64,000 nt of DNA from Hyphomicrobiaceae bacterium (GTDB lineage: Bacteria; Pseudomonadota; Alphaproteobacteria; Rhizobiales; Hyphomicrobiaceae), in contig JAKFWF010000019.1 in assembly GCA_021730785.1 (NCBI GenBank), positions 1 through 64,000 of the forward strand. The letters run 5' to 3'. This document shows, one piece after another, positions 1-8,994 of the stretch; the stretch's first letter is position 1; each line of letters opens with the position of its first letter. Position numbers and translations under genes: made by a program. The notes beneath the pieces were generated by a model. It saw only the letters and a program-made list of their open reading frames with translations, was not told the DNA's origin and ran no database searches.

Positions 1-173
1 CCGACGGTATCCTCGCCTGGTTCGACAGCCGCATTGCCAACGGCCTCATCGAGGGCATCAACTCCCTCGTCCAGGCCGCCAAGGCCAAGGCCCGCGGCTA
101 CCGCACGCTCCGCAACCTCACCGCCATAACCTATCTCGTCGCCGGCAAACTCGACCTCAAGCGACCCACTTGA
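1..173 (+). CDS. ISL3-family transposase, C-terminal fragment
   Basis: The reading frame starts at base 3 and gives 56 residues ending in KLDLKRPT. The motif ANGLIEGINSLVQAAKAKAR followed by GYRTLRNL is typical of the C-terminus of ISL3-family DDE transposases, including the catalytic glutamate region (N-x-x-I-E-G). The gene is cut by the window edge, so whether the full transposase is intact is unknown. It ends 14 bases before the presumed IS end, as expected for this family. No following gene reads in from it. Confidence 0.8.
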   Translation, partial: DGILAWFDSRIANGLIEGINSLVQAAKAKARGYRTLRNLTAITYLVAGKLDLKRPT

Positions 174-187
174 AACAGCGGGGAGCC
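1..187 (+). mobile_element. Right end of an ISL3-type insertion sequence (partial)
   Basis: The window opens inside a transposase gene whose stop is at 171-173. The tail just after it, ending in gggagcc near 181-187, resembles the terminal inverted repeat of ISL3-family elements, which begin with GGCT and often carry a GTTTCAAGTG stretch. The left end lies outside the window, so neither the partner repeat nor the 8-bp target duplication can be checked. The boundary at 187 is an estimate. Confidence 0.55.
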
Positions 188-421
188 CGGAACTGTTTGG
201 AGTTGATTGACCGTTCGAAAGGGCTGCCCCACACCGAGGCGAAACACTTGACCAGTCCACGACCTAGAGCCGCGTCGCGGCGTCCCGTTGCTCGCAGGGC
301 TTCCCTTGCTCGAAGCATCACCCTCAGTGATCCGAGAGGATGGCAATCGGTGATTGCGATGGTGCCGTGCAGATGCGACATTCTGGTGCGCATCGGGCAC
401 AGGAAACGCCCCCCTTATGCA

Positions 422-805
422 ATGGATGACGAGATGAAACAGTCTGCAGAGTTCCACAATATCGACGACTTGACCGACGGGCTGCACCGGGAGCTTGGCC
501 CGGGCGTGACGACCCGCATTTTTGCCGGCGAGCAGGCGATGCTGTCCATCGTGACGATTGCCCCCAACGCCGAGGGCAAACTGCATCATCACCCGGAAGA
601 ACAGTGGGGTGTGCTGCTGGAAGGTTCGGCAATCCGCGTCCAGGGAGCAGAGGAAATCGCCGTGAAAAAAGGCGACTTCTGGCGCACGCCAGGCCACGTC
701 CCCCACACCATGCGGGCCGGACCCAATGGCGCCCGCGTCCTCGATATTTTCAGCCCGCCACGACCCGAATACAAGAAGCCCGGTAGCGGCTTCGGCACGA
801 CTTGA
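422..805 (+). CDS. Small cupin-domain protein
   Basis: A 127-residue single-domain cupin. The metal-binding motif 1 is visible as HHHPEEQWGVLLEG (histidines plus a downstream glutamate/glutamine) and motif 2 as PGHVPHTMRAG. Such proteins bind one metal ion in a beta barrel; roles range from sugar binding to dioxygenase or regulatory functions, and nothing here selects among them. The open frame extends upstream to 170, but that part is low-complexity and reaches into the IS end, so I start at ATG 422 (ATG 434 is an alternative); no strong ribosome site is seen for either. It is the first chromosomal gene after the IS. Confidence 0.75.
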   Translation: MDDEMKQSAEFHNIDDLTDGLHRELGPGVTTRIFAGEQAMLSIVTIAPNAEGKLHHHPEEQWGVLLEGSAIRVQGAEEIAVKKGDFWRTPGHVPHTMRAGPNGARVLDIFSPPRPEYKKPGSGFGTT

Positions 806-1421
806 TCGTCGGCTGTGGTGGCCGGCGTCGTGACATTTTCGCCAGCCGCCACCGCGGAACCCCTGCGAGTGATTAGCTCGGAGGCCCGCCGACAGCGCGC
901 GGTCTTGCAGTTGGTGCGGCATGGAACCTATGAAGGAGCTTGCGCCCCGGAGTGGGGCCCTGATGCGATACGTGAGCCACCACAAAAAGCTCGCGGTTGA
1001 AACAGGTTCGGGAAACGTTGCACGAAGGGAGGTTAGCAGTATGGCGATGATCGTCTGCGCGGCTGGCGCGTCGGTTCATTGGACGCCAGACAGGGCGCCC
1101 GGTACCGTAGCGAACGCTCTAGGATACCAGCCGTGACCAATGGGAATGTGGTTCGCGACCTGTTCATGGCAGGGATCGCGTTGTTTGCCTCGGCAGATTC
1201 TTCGCCGACGCGAACGGCCATGATCAGATCGGCCCTGGCCGCGATGCTTGGCTTGGTCGTGGCGTGGCCATTCATTGCCTTCTTCGCGAGGCAATGGCGC
1301 ACCCACCGCGCAAAGGCGCCGGCATGAGCCAGCGTTATCGCCGGCACGCGCGAGGCGCGTTGCCCCACTCCTTCGATCCCTCCCGTGCCCAGACTTTGCA
1401 ACCGAAAAAGAGGACGACCAG
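806..1421. other. 616-base stretch with at most one doubtful small gene
   Basis: Between the cupin and the Bug receptor I see no RNA gene, repeat or recognisable coding region. The one candidate is the small membrane-peptide frame at 1133-1327, listed separately. The segment lies close to an IS end and may be decayed DNA. Confidence 0.5.
1133..1327 (+). CDS. Possible 64-residue single-span membrane peptide
   Basis: A GTG codon at 1133 is preceded by AGGA at 1121-1124 with an 8-base spacer. The frame encodes a hydrophobic stretch near its C-terminus (AAMLGLVVAWPFIAFFA) followed by a basic tail (RQWRTHRAK), the pattern of a small inner-membrane protein with the C-terminus in the cytoplasm. I recognise no family. 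The GC-rich sequence makes chance open frames common, so this is a weak call; an internal ATG at 1220 would give a 35-residue version. Confidence 0.25.
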   Translation: MTNGNVVRDLFMAGIALFASADSSPTRTAMIRSALAAMLGLVVAWPFIAFFARQWRTHRAKAPA

Positions 1422-2393
1422 ATGCCCGACTTCACCCGCAGAACCACAATCTTCGGCGGCGCTGCCACGCTTGCCTTGACGGCCATGCCGGCCGTGGCAC
1501 AAGGCTCCGCAATGACGCTCGTCGTGCCGTTTCCGCCCGGCGGTTCGACCGACACCCTGGCCCGTATTCTGCAGCCGGGCCTGGAAAAGCGGCTTGGACG
1601 AACCGTCATCGTCGACAACAGGCCTGGAGCCGCCGGATCGATCGGTGCGGCGCAAGTTGCGAGGGCAGCGCCGAATGGTTCGTCGATCCTGCTGACGTTT
1701 GATTCACATGCTGTGATCCCAACCCTCCTCGACCAGCCGACGGTCGATGTCGAGAAGGATCTGCAACCGGTTTTCCTGGTCGGCACGGCGCCCTATCTGC
1801 TCGCGACGGGCGAAGCCAAGCCGTTCAAGTCGTTCGCCGACGTGTTGGCGGCGGCCAAAGCCACTCCGGGCAAGGTCAACTTCGGATCGGTCGGCAACGG
1901 CACCATTGGCCATCTCGCCATGACGCTGCTCGGCAAGCGGTCGGGAACCGAATTGACGCACGTCTCGTTCCGCGGCGGCGGCCCGGCCATGAATGACCTG
2001 ATCGGTGGCCACATCGACCTCGTGTGCGGATCGGCTGCGCTGATCATGCCGCACATCAAGGGCGGCAAGGTGCGCCCGGTGATGCAGTTCGGCGTCAAGC
2101 GGCTGGACAAACTGAAGGACACGCAGACCGCGATCGAGGCGGGTTTCGACGGGTTCACCGCCGAGGCATGGTGGGGGGCATTTGCACCGAAGGGCACGCC
2201 GGCCGCTGTCGTTGCGGCGATCGAGACGGCCATGCGGGAGACGCTGAAGGAACCTGAAATCTCGTCGCGATTGATCGAAGCCCAGGAGATGACCTTAACT
2301 CTCGGCGGCCCGGCCGAGCTTGATGTTTTCTTCAAGAAGGAGATCGGCATCTGGGGCAAGGTTGTCCGCGAGAACCAGATCAAGGCCCAATGA
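1422..2393 (+). CDS. Bug-family (TctC-like) periplasmic solute-binding protein
   Basis: 323 residues. The N-terminus TRRTTIFGGAATLALTAMPA ending AVA-Q is a signal peptide with a Tat-like twin arginine. The mature part carries the Bug/TctC hallmark VVPFPPGGSTDTLAR, then VDNRPGAAGSIGA. These receptors bind carboxylated solutes for tripartite tricarboxylate transporters. No TctA or TctB membrane subunit is in the window, so this is an orphan receptor, common in proteobacteria that carry many Bug proteins. The start is set by AGAGGA at 1409-1414, 8 bases before ATG 1422; the longer open frame upstream lacks these features. The ligand cannot be predicted. Confidence 0.92.
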   Translation: MPDFTRRTTIFGGAATLALTAMPAVAQGSAMTLVVPFPPGGSTDTLARILQPGLEKRLGRTVIVDNRPGAAGSIGAAQVARAAPNGSSILLTFDSHAVIPTLLDQPTVDVEKDLQPVFLVGTAPYLLATGEAKPFKSFADVLAAAKATPGKVNFGSVGNGTIGHLAMTLLGKRSGTELTHVSFRGGGPAMNDLIGGHIDLVCGSAALIMPHIKGGKVRPVMQFGVKRLDKLKDTQTAIEAGFDGFTAEAWWGAFAPKGTPAAVVAAIETAMRETLKEPEISSRLIEAQEMTLTLGGPAELDVFFKKEIGIWGKVVRENQIKAQ

Positions 2394-2477
2394 GGCCGGC
2401 GATCGCACGGGCGCATGTACGCCCGTGCCATTGGCAGTGCGCAACTCATATGGCTCGCGACTTGATCGATCGATGCT

Positions 2478-3038
2478 ATGCCCCTCACGCCCGACACGCC
2501 CTTTCAGCGCGCACTCGTGATTGGCTGTTCGGGCGCCGGCAAGTCGACGTTCGCGCGACAGTTGGGCGTGGCAACGGGGCTGCCTGTAACGCACATCGAC
2601 CAGCTGTTCTGGGAGCCGGGGTGGGGCCAGACGCCTGATGACATCCACCGCGCTCGCCTCGCGGCCGTCGTTGCCCAGGACCGCTGGATCATCGATGGGA
2701 CCAACAGCAGTACCTTCGATATGCGGATGGCGCGCACCGATGCCGTGTTCTGGATCGACCGGCCACGGATCGTGTGCATCGCCCGCGTGCTGCGGCGGGT
2801 GGCATCGTCCTATGGGCGGGTCCGCCCCGACATGGCGCCAGGCTGCCCCGAGCGGTTCGACTGGGAATTCCTGAAGTATGTGTGGAATTTCCAGGTCGTA
2901 TACGATCCCCGCATCCATGCCGCGCTGGAGCGCTACGGTTTGCAACAGCGGTCCGTTCGCTTGACCTCGGATGTGGCCAGTGCGCAGTTCCTGCGTCGCT
3001 TGACGCCAACAGCCGCGACAGCAGGTCACTTGCCGTGA
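2478..3038 (+). CDS. P-loop NTPase, adenylate-kinase/topology-modulation (FlaR-like) type
   Basis: 186 residues with a Walker A motif at the N-terminus (VIGCSGAGKSTFAR, about residues 14-27), then HIDQLFWEPGWG and DRWIIDGTN, the pattern of the FlaR/topology-modulation group of small kinases. A region rich in arginines (LRRVASSYGRVRPDMAPG) resembles a lid. Members probably phosphorylate a nucleotide or small molecule, but the substrate is generally unknown. It lies 84 bases after the Bug gene and 27 bases before the RatA-like gene, on the same strand. Confidence 0.8.
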   Translation: MPLTPDTPFQRALVIGCSGAGKSTFARQLGVATGLPVTHIDQLFWEPGWGQTPDDIHRARLAAVVAQDRWIIDGTNSSTFDMRMARTDAVFWIDRPRIVCIARVLRRVASSYGRVRPDMAPGCPERFDWEFLKYVWNFQVVYDPRIHAALERYGLQQRSVRLTSDVASAQFLRRLTPTAATAGHLP

Positions 3039-3065
3039 ATCACACCGCCAGCGTAGCGTCCTGAC

Positions 3066-3530
3066 ATGCCGACATTTTCCACCCGCCGCCGCGTGCCGTA
3101 CACGCCCCGCCAGATGTATGATCTGGTGGCGGATGTGGAGAAATATCCGCTGTTCCTGCCCCTGACGGAAGCGCTGCACATCCGCAAGCGCGAGATGCGC
3201 GGCGGCAGGGACGTGTTCACCGCCGATCTGACGGTCGGCTACAAGGCGATCCGCGAGACGTTCGTCACCGAGGTGACCCTCTACCCGGACGCACCCAAGG
3301 TCGAGACGCGCTATATCGAAGGACCGTTCCGCTATCTGGAGAACCGCTGGCAATTCCATGCCGCGACCGGCGGCTGCGAGATCGATTTCTTTATCGCCTA
3401 CGACTTCAAGTCGCGCATGCTCGGCATGCTGGTCGGTGCCGTCTTCGACCAGGCCTTTCGCAAATTTTCAGATGCCTTCGAGGCGCGGGCGCGGGCGGTC
3501 TATGGCACCCAGGCATTGCCGGTGGGGTAG
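3066..3530 (+). CDS. RatA/Coq10-family START-domain protein
   Basis: 154 residues. The N-terminal RRVPYTPRQMYDLVADVEKY and the later FPLF-like LFLPLTEAL segment identify the polyketide cyclase/START fold of the Coq10/RatA family. Alphaproteobacterial members are usually encoded singly and are thought to bind ubiquinone and help its use, as Coq10 does in mitochondria; E. coli RatA was instead described as affecting 70S ribosome assembly. No antitoxin-like gene (RatB/ubiquitin-like) is adjacent, which favours the Coq10-like role by inference. In other alphaproteobacteria the gene often follows lipA; it does not here. Confidence 0.88.
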   Translation: MPTFSTRRRVPYTPRQMYDLVADVEKYPLFLPLTEALHIRKREMRGGRDVFTADLTVGYKAIRETFVTEVTLYPDAPKVETRYIEGPFRYLENRWQFHAATGGCEIDFFIAYDFKSRMLGMLVGAVFDQAFRKFSDAFEARARAVYGTQALPVG

Positions 3531-3644
3531 CTGGCGACCTGTCGTCGGCGTGTCACCAAAACTGGCCACCATTGCCCTGGCATGCTAGCACCCCAGTGCT
3601 TGTTGTGCTGGGCCGCGAAATGCCATTTCATAGGATGTTTTGCC

Positions 3645-5294
3645 ATGCCGAGGTCGTTGCGGGTCACTATCGTTCGGGCCAGCATCGCACGTGGTTTCGC
3701 CACGCGCTGGCACGCCACGAGCACCATGATCGTCGCGCTCCTGATCGCCATCGCCAGCGTGGGCACCGCGCAGGCGGACTACCTGGCCGCAGGCGACCTT
3801 GGGCGGTTCCTCACGGGCCAGAAACTGCAGCTGGAAGCTACCGATACCCGCCAGCGTTCGACCGTGGCGTTCTATCGGGACGGCACGTTCGTCGAGAGGG
3901 CCGCCGCTGGTCAACCCGCCCGTAATGGTAAGTGGCTGATCGACGGGCGCCGGCTTGAACTCGCGTATGCCGATGGCGGGACCACGTGCCGGAGCCTCTT
4001 CATTGCGCCGGGTGGTCGGCAGGAATGGCGCGAGTGCGACTCGGGGCGGGTGGCGGGCTTGGTCATACGCCCGAAATTCTACGGACCGCTGCCCGCTCTG
4101 AGGCCGGAAAATCAGAACCGGACGGCAGGTGCCCGGCGGGATGACGAGGACAACGCCGCCAAGCCGGCGCCGCCGCCCCAACAGGCGGAACCGCTGCGGG
4201 CTCCCCGCAGCAGCAGCCGTGGCTTGCCAGGCGCATCGCCCGCACTCCCGCCTACTCCCGCGCCGGCCTACGACGTCGTCCCTGTATTCTATGGCACGGA
4301 TCGCGGCGCCAAGCCGACCGACAAGCGTGCCCAGTACGACTTCGGGCGGGCGAAGCGGCTGGAAATCGGCCGCGCCCTGGTGAGCGTGCCGAAGGCGCAT
4401 CAGGTGCCCAACATCGAGCGGCCGTGGGCGTACCGCATCCCGCTGACCAATGTCGTGATTTACCAGGAGGCCGAGGATCCGACAAAGCACTTCACCATGC
4501 AGGAAGTGAAGGCGCTGTCAAAGCAGGAGTATCTGAATCTCATCCGCGAGCGGCTGGCGGCTTCGAGCCGCTTCAAGGATCATGCCGTCGTCTTCGTGCA
4601 CGGGTTCAATACCACGTTCGATTTCGCCGTCTTTCGGGCGGCCCAACTGGCCTATGACCTCAAGTTCGATGGCGTACCCTTCGTCTACAGCTGGCCGTCG
4701 AAAGGGCAGCTCGGGCTGCAGGACTATGGCTATGATCGCGGCAGTGCCGAGCAGGCCGAACCCTATCTCAAGGAATTCCTGCACCTCGTGACACGCGAGT
4801 CCGGTGCCAAGACCATCAGCATCATCGCCCACAGCATGGGCAATCTCGTGCTTTTGCCGGTGCTGCGTGACTTGAAGAATGCGGCGCCGCGTGGCGTCCA
4901 GATCTCACAGATCATCCTTGCCGCGCCGGATGTCGATCGCGATCGGTTCGAAAATCTCGCCAAGGAAATCAGGGGGATCAGCAAAGGCACCACGCTTTTT
5001 GTTGCCGCCAACGACCGTGCCTTGGAGCTGTCGAAGCGCCTGGCCGGCAGCGTTGCCCGGGCCGGCGACAGCCCCGTGGGCGGCCCGCTCGTCATCCCCG
5101 GCATGGATACGATCGATGTCACCGCCACCAGCACCAACATCTTTTCGCTCAACCACTCTGGCTATGCGGAGAAGTCCGCGCTGCTGAACGACATACAACT
5201 GATCATCCAGGCCGGCGAGCGGCCGCCCGAAGCCCGCATCCCGACCCTGCAGAAGGTCACAACACCGCGAGGCGTGTACTGGCGCTATCCCTGA
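3645..5294 (+). CDS. Secreted alpha/beta hydrolase, DUF900 family
   Basis: 549 residues. A long N-terminal segment with a hydrophobic stretch (STMIVALLIAIASVGTAQA) acts as signal or anchor. The region to about residue 140 resembles a small beta-rich domain, followed by a proline-rich linker, then the hydrolase. The catalytic part starts with VPVFYGTDR, carries the oxyanion strand VVFVHGFNTTFDFA and the nucleophile elbow IIAHSMGN (Ser about 397). DUF900 proteins are predicted esterases or lipases of unknown substrate. The start is set by AGGA about 9 bases before ATG 3645; an ATG just before the hydrophobic stretch (3726) is a second option. Confidence 0.85.
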   Translation: MPRSLRVTIVRASIARGFATRWHATSTMIVALLIAIASVGTAQADYLAAGDLGRFLTGQKLQLEATDTRQRSTVAFYRDGTFVERAAAGQPARNGKWLIDGRRLELAYADGGTTCRSLFIAPGGRQEWRECDSGRVAGLVIRPKFYGPLPALRPENQNRTAGARRDDEDNAAKPAPPPQQAEPLRAPRSSSRGLPGASPALPPTPAPAYDVVPVFYGTDRGAKPTDKRAQYDFGRAKRLEIGRALVSVPKAHQVPNIERPWAYRIPLTNVVIYQEAEDPTKHFTMQEVKALSKQEYLNLIRERLAASSRFKDHAVVFVHGFNTTFDFAVFRAAQLAYDLKFDGVPFVYSWPSKGQLGLQDYGYDRGSAEQAEPYLKEFLHLVTRESGAKTISIIAHSMGNLVLLPVLRDLKNAAPRGVQISQIILAAPDVDRDRFENLAKEIRGISKGTTLFVAANDRALELSKRLAGSVARAGDSPVGGPLVIPGMDTIDVTATSTNIFSLNHSGYAEKSALLNDIQLIIQAGERPPEARIPTLQKVTTPRGVYWRYP

Positions 5295-5372
5295 TCCATG
5301 GTCGGTAAAGGCTTGGTAACCGCTCGTGCCGTAATCTGACACCTGATCAGGTAAAGGTAGCGGAGATCGATC

Positions 5373-5726
5373 ATGACCCTCGTCAGGGGATGTATTGTTG
5401 CAGCGGTCGCGCTCATGGCCAGTTCCTGGGCAGATCCGGCACGCGCGGATGAAGCTTATGTGTGTGACGGTGGGCGCATAGCCTACGTGAAGCCCGGCCA
5501 GCTCGACGCGATGAAACAGTTGGACCCGTGCATCGCCAAGTACTTCGAGGCGACGCCGCGCGTGGAGCGGGGGACGCCGCAGCCGGTGTCGACGATTGCA
5601 ACCGGCGCCACCACCACGGGCAGCACCGCAGTGCCACTGCCGCCCCCGTCGACCGGCGACTATCGCAACGTGCGCATCATCAACGCCGCCTCGGCCGCCG
5701 ACGCGATCTTCCGCCATCGGTACTGA
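5373..5726 (+). CDS. Small exported protein of unknown function
   Basis: 117 residues. A signal peptide is clear (VAAVALMASSWADPARA-D). The mature part has a cysteine pair (VCDGG and DPCIAKYF), a proline/threonine-rich linker, and the C-terminal pattern DYRNVRIINAASAADAIFRH, which I associate with alphaproteobacterial hypothetical exported proteins. A disulfide between the two cysteines is plausible. It has its own ribosome site (GGAG before ATG 5373) and ends 59 bases before the convergent BKACE gene. Function unknown. Confidence 0.75.
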   Translation: MTLVRGCIVAAVALMASSWADPARADEAYVCDGGRIAYVKPGQLDAMKQLDPCIAKYFEATPRVERGTPQPVSTIATGATTTGSTAVPLPPPSTGDYRNVRIINAASAADAIFRHRY

Positions 5727-5785
5727 CCACACGAACGGCAGATCGGCAATCGTTCACCTGCGCGCAGTCGGCCGCACGTGCACGG

Positions 5786-6718
5786 TCAGAAATTGACCTT
5801 GTCGCCGCCCTTCAATTGGAGCATCGCGCGCGCTTCGTCGGGGGATGCGATCTCGAGCCCCATGTTCTCGATGATCGAGCGCACGAGCCGCACCTGCTGG
5901 GCGTTGCTGGTGGCGAGTTTGCCCGCACCTGCCCATAAGCTGTCTTCGAGACCGACCCGCACGTTGCCACCGATCGCCACCGACTGCGCCGCGATCGGCA
6001 GCTGGTTGCGCCCAGCCCCCAGCACGCTCCACTGATACTCGCCCCCGAACAAGCGGTCGGCAGTGCGCTTCATGTGCATCACGTCCTCCGGGTGGGGGCC
6101 GATCCCACCCAGGATGCCGAACACCGACTGGATGAAGAATGGCGGCTTGACGAGGCCGCGGTCGGCGAAGTGGCGCAACGTGTAGAGATGGCCGATGTCG
6201 TAGCACTCGATCTCGAAGCGCGTGTTGTTGGCGGCGCATGTGGTGAGGATGCCGGCGATGTCCTTGAAGGTGTTCTTGAAGATGCGGTCGTCGCTCTCGG
6301 CGAGATAGGGTCGCTCCCAGTCGAACTTGAACTCCTTCTGGCGGGCAAGCATCGGGTACAATCCGAAGTTCATCGACCCCATGTTGAGGGACGCCACTTC
6401 CGGCTTGAAATGCGCGCAGGGGCGCAGGCGCTCCTCGACCGACATGGTCGGTGCACCGCCCGTCGTGATGTTGATCACGCAGTTCGAGCGCTGCTTGATC
6501 ACCTTGAGGAACGGCGCGAATGCCTCGGGCGATTGGTCGGGTTTGCCGGTCTTGGGGTCACGGGCGTGCACGTGGACGAGGGCGGCACCGGCCTCGGCAG
6601 CGCCAATCGCGGCATCGGCGATCTCCTCCGCCGTAATCGGCAGGTGCGGCGACATCGACGGCGTGTGGATCGCACCGGTGACGGCGCAGGTGATGATGAC
6701 TTTGCGTTTCATGGTCAT
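5786..6718 (-). CDS. Beta-keto acid cleavage enzyme (BKACE; 3-keto-5-aminohexanoate cleavage-like)
   Basis: 310 residues. BKACE enzymes condense a beta-keto acid with acetyl-CoA to give acetoacetate and a new acyl-CoA, using a metal-bound TIM barrel. The family signature is present: ITCAVTGAIHTPSMSPHLP, then VHVHARDPKTGKPD with the metal-binding HxH, and ITTGG. Which beta-keto acid is used cannot be read from the sequence. The start at 6718 is supported by AGGAG eight bases upstream; longer in-frame options to 6760 are less likely. It is followed on the same strand only after 5.8 kb of other genes, so it is probably transcribed alone or from upstream of the TIGR02186 gene. Confidence 0.9.
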   Translation of the reverse strand: MTMKRKVIITCAVTGAIHTPSMSPHLPITAEEIADAAIGAAEAGAALVHVHARDPKTGKPDQSPEAFAPFLKVIKQRSNCVINITTGGAPTMSVEERLRPCAHFKPEVASLNMGSMNFGLYPMLARQKEFKFDWERPYLAESDDRIFKNTFKDIAGILTTCAANNTRFEIECYDIGHLYTLRHFADRGLVKPPFFIQSVFGILGGIGPHPEDVMHMKRTADRLFGGEYQWSVLGAGRNQLPIAAQSVAIGGNVRVGLEDSLWAGAGKLATSNAQQVRLVRSIIENMGLEIASPDEARAMLQLKGGDKVNF

Positions 6719-6787
6719 GGTTGGATCTCCTGCTCGAAGCTTGATCGGGCGGTGCGTCACAGTTGTGCGGTTGCGCTGACGCCCGCG

Positions 6788-7732
6788 TCAATGGCTGCTG
6801 CGGCGGAATAGGGCGGAGGCAAGCAGGGCTGCCCCCACGGCGACGGCGACCGTAAACACGCCGTACCAGAACGAGTACTCGAAGGCGAAGGTGTGCAGCA
6901 CCCATTCCAGGCCCTGCCTCTCGAGCTTGACGCGGGCCGTATAGGTCGACAGCAGCTGGCCCTCGCGCAACAGGTAGACGCGCGCCACCAGCGGGCCGAC
7001 CGGCACGTTGGCTGGCAATTCGATCGAGGCGCGGAACAGGCTGCGGCCGATGAAGACCACGCCATACTGCTCCTGGACATAAAGCCCTTCTTTCTGCTTC
7101 AGGCGGATCACCGCGCTCTTGAACTCGGCCAGGTCGGCCGTGGTCAAGCCGGTCTCCCAGCCCTTGATCAGGTTCATGCGCACCTGCTCGAAGCCGATGT
7201 CGCTCTCGCGCAGCAACAGCGGGTCGGCGAGTTCGTCAAGCGGGCGGGTGGAGGCGATCGCGTAGTAGCTCGGCACCGCCTCGAACGTCACAGACTGGGT
7301 GTTGATCCAGATGCCGAACACGTTGCTCTTGCGCCGCGACACGAGCCGGCTCGGCGTACCTTCGAGCACGACGACGACATCATACAGTCCCGACTCGGCA
7401 CTGGGCTGGCGGCTGTTGTCGACAGCACCAAACACGACGATTTCCGTACCGGTGAAGCTCGATGTGATGGCAACGCTGCGGGTCGACACGTCGGCTTGCA
7501 CGGTTTCGCGAAGATCAGCTGTTGCAGGCGGTAGTGGTGGCTTCTGGTCGGCAGTTGCGGGGGGCGTGCCTGGGGGGGCTTGCAGCGGCGCCTTGGGCTG
7601 GGCTGGCGCTGCCGGCCGCGTGCGCTTCTGCTGGGGCGAAGGCTGCGCATCGGCGAACTCGACCATCGCCGGGCACGACAGTGCGAGAACTGCCGCACAC
7701 ACCCATTGCCGCATCTTGCCACGCCGCCTCAT
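6788..7732 (-). CDS. TIGR02186-family membrane-anchored periplasmic protein
   Basis: 314 residues: a signal peptide, a long proline/alanine-rich linker, a beta-rich periplasmic domain containing SSFTGTEIVVFGAVD and VVLEGTP, and a single C-terminal transmembrane helix followed by a basic tail (LFRRSSH). This is the alphaproteobacterial TIGR02186 family of unknown function, which regularly sits directly downstream of a TauE/SafE permease. Here its ATG overlaps the TauE stop codon (ATGA, 7729-7732), so the two are translationally coupled. A role in sulfur-compound export or envelope handling is inferred only from that association. Confidence 0.88.
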   Translation of the reverse strand: MRRRGKMRQWVCAAVLALSCPAMVEFADAQPSPQQKRTRPAAPAQPKAPLQAPPGTPPATADQKPPLPPATADLRETVQADVSTRSVAITSSFTGTEIVVFGAVDNSRQPSAESGLYDVVVVLEGTPSRLVSRRKSNVFGIWINTQSVTFEAVPSYYAIASTRPLDELADPLLLRESDIGFEQVRMNLIKGWETGLTTADLAEFKSAVIRLKQKEGLYVQEQYGVVFIGRSLFRASIELPANVPVGPLVARVYLLREGQLLSTYTARVKLERQGLEWVLHTFAFEYSFWYGVFTVAVAVGAALLASALFRRSSH

Positions 7733-8652
7733 GCGAGCTTCCCCGTGGCAATTGAGTAGAGATCGCCGGGCTCGGCGATCAGGCTCCAGCCGATCCGCAA
7801 CGCGACCAGCAGCACGAGGCCGGCCAGCAGGAAGCGCAACTGCTCGCCCTTGAGCTTTTCCCCCGCCACCGCGCCGAACTGGGCGCCAATGACACCGCCA
7901 ACCATCAGGATGAGTGCGAGGATCACGTCGACATTCTTGTTTTCCGTCGCATGCAGAATGGTTGTCGTGGCGGTCACGAACACGATCTGAAACAGCGAGG
8001 TGCCGACGACCACGCTGGTTGGCACATGCAACAGGTAGATCATGGCCGGCACCATGATGAAACCGCCGCCGACCCCCATAATGGCGGCCAGGACGCCGAC
8101 GAACGCGCCAATAACGAACGGCGGAATGGCGCTGATGTAGAGGTGCGAGCGCTGGAATCGCATCTTGAACGGCAGGCCTTGCATCCACGCGTGGCGACCG
8201 GCGCTCCGCTGCGGGACTGCGTGTCCCGCGCGCGCCTTGCGGATCGACCCGATGCTCTCCACCATCATCAGCGTGCCGATGGCGCCGAGGAACGTGACGT
8301 AGCTGACGGCGACCACGAAATCGAACTGGCCGGCGCGGCGCAACTCACGCACCAGGATGACGCCGATGCCAGACCCCAGGACACCACCCGACAACAGCAC
8401 GGTTCCCATCATCAGGTCGATGTTGCGCCGCCGCCATTGGGCGATCGCGCCCGAAACCGATGATGCGACGATCTGCGCGCCTTCGGTGCCAACCGCAACC
8501 GCCGGCGGAATGCCCGAGAAGATCAGCAACGGCGTCATGAGAAAGCCGCCGCCGACGCCGAACATGCCGGACAGAAAGCCAACCGCCGCGCCCATGCCGA
8601 GGAACACCAGAACGTTGGCGGACATCTCGGCGATCGGCAGATAGACGTTCAT
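7729..8652 (-). CDS. TauE/SafE-family anion permease
   Basis: 307 residues with about eight transmembrane helices and an internal repeat: MFGVGGGFLMTPLLIF near the N-terminus and AIMGVGGGFIMVPAMIYLL in the second half, the hallmark of TauE/SafE (sulfite/organosulfonate exporters). ATG 8652 begins MNVYLPIAEMSANVLVFLG, matching how alphaproteobacterial homologues begin; frame extends upstream but is not membrane-like and is disregarded. It forms a coupled pair with the TIGR02186 gene. A sulfite-oxidase-family enzyme lies 2.7 kb away, so sulfite export is a possible but unproven link. Confidence 0.9.
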   Translation of the reverse strand: MNVYLPIAEMSANVLVFLGMGAAVGFLSGMFGVGGGFLMTPLLIFSGIPPAVAVGTEGAQIVASSVSGAIAQWRRRNIDLMMGTVLLSGGVLGSGIGVILVRELRRAGQFDFVVAVSYVTFLGAIGTLMMVESIGSIRKARAGHAVPQRSAGRHAWMQGLPFKMRFQRSHLYISAIPPFVIGAFVGVLAAIMGVGGGFIMVPAMIYLLHVPTSVVVGTSLFQIVFVTATTTILHATENKNVDVILALILMVGGVIGAQFGAVAGEKLKGEQLRFLLAGLVLLVALRIGWSLIAEPGDLYSIATGKLA

Positions 8653-8994
8653 GTGGACGGCCAGACCTTCCTGCAGCCTGTTGGGCCAACACGTTTGGGA
8701 TGCGCACGGCCCCACGAAATCCTGCACCGGGCACTGGAACCGTGCCCTGCGCGCGACAAAAGCGGGTGGATGAGCCATCGGCTGAGGCTCATGCGCATTA
8801 ATGCCGCGTGACAATGGGCGGTCAATGGCAAAAGCGGCCGTGACCCGGGAACGGACCAGTGCTGGTGCCGTTGCCAAGTACGCAACATCTGTGCTGTTGC
8901 AAACGGGCCGCGCCGTCGCTATATCCACGCCATCCCTTAAATTTTGTCCATTCGCCGCCGTCCGGTCGACCGGGCCGGCCGCAGGAGAGCCCCC
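8653..8994. promoter_or_regulatory. Divergent intergenic region between the TauE pair and trcR
   Basis: A 342-base non-coding stretch between two genes pointing away from each other, so it should hold both promoters. A good candidate for the rightward gene is listed separately at 8897-8925. I see no clear leftward promoter or RNA gene. Confidence 0.5.
8897..8925 (+). promoter_or_regulatory. Candidate sigma-70 promoter for trcR
   Basis: TTGCAA at 8897-8902 and TATATC at 8920-8925 are separated by exactly 17 bases. Transcription would begin near 8932, about 63 bases before the trcR ATG. The match is reasonable but imperfect and was found by eye. Confidence 0.4.

Noticed and set aside
3066-3530. 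RatA-like gene as a toxin-antitoxin system
   Set aside because: No partner gene is adjacent, and the sequence fits the Coq10-type START group equally well.
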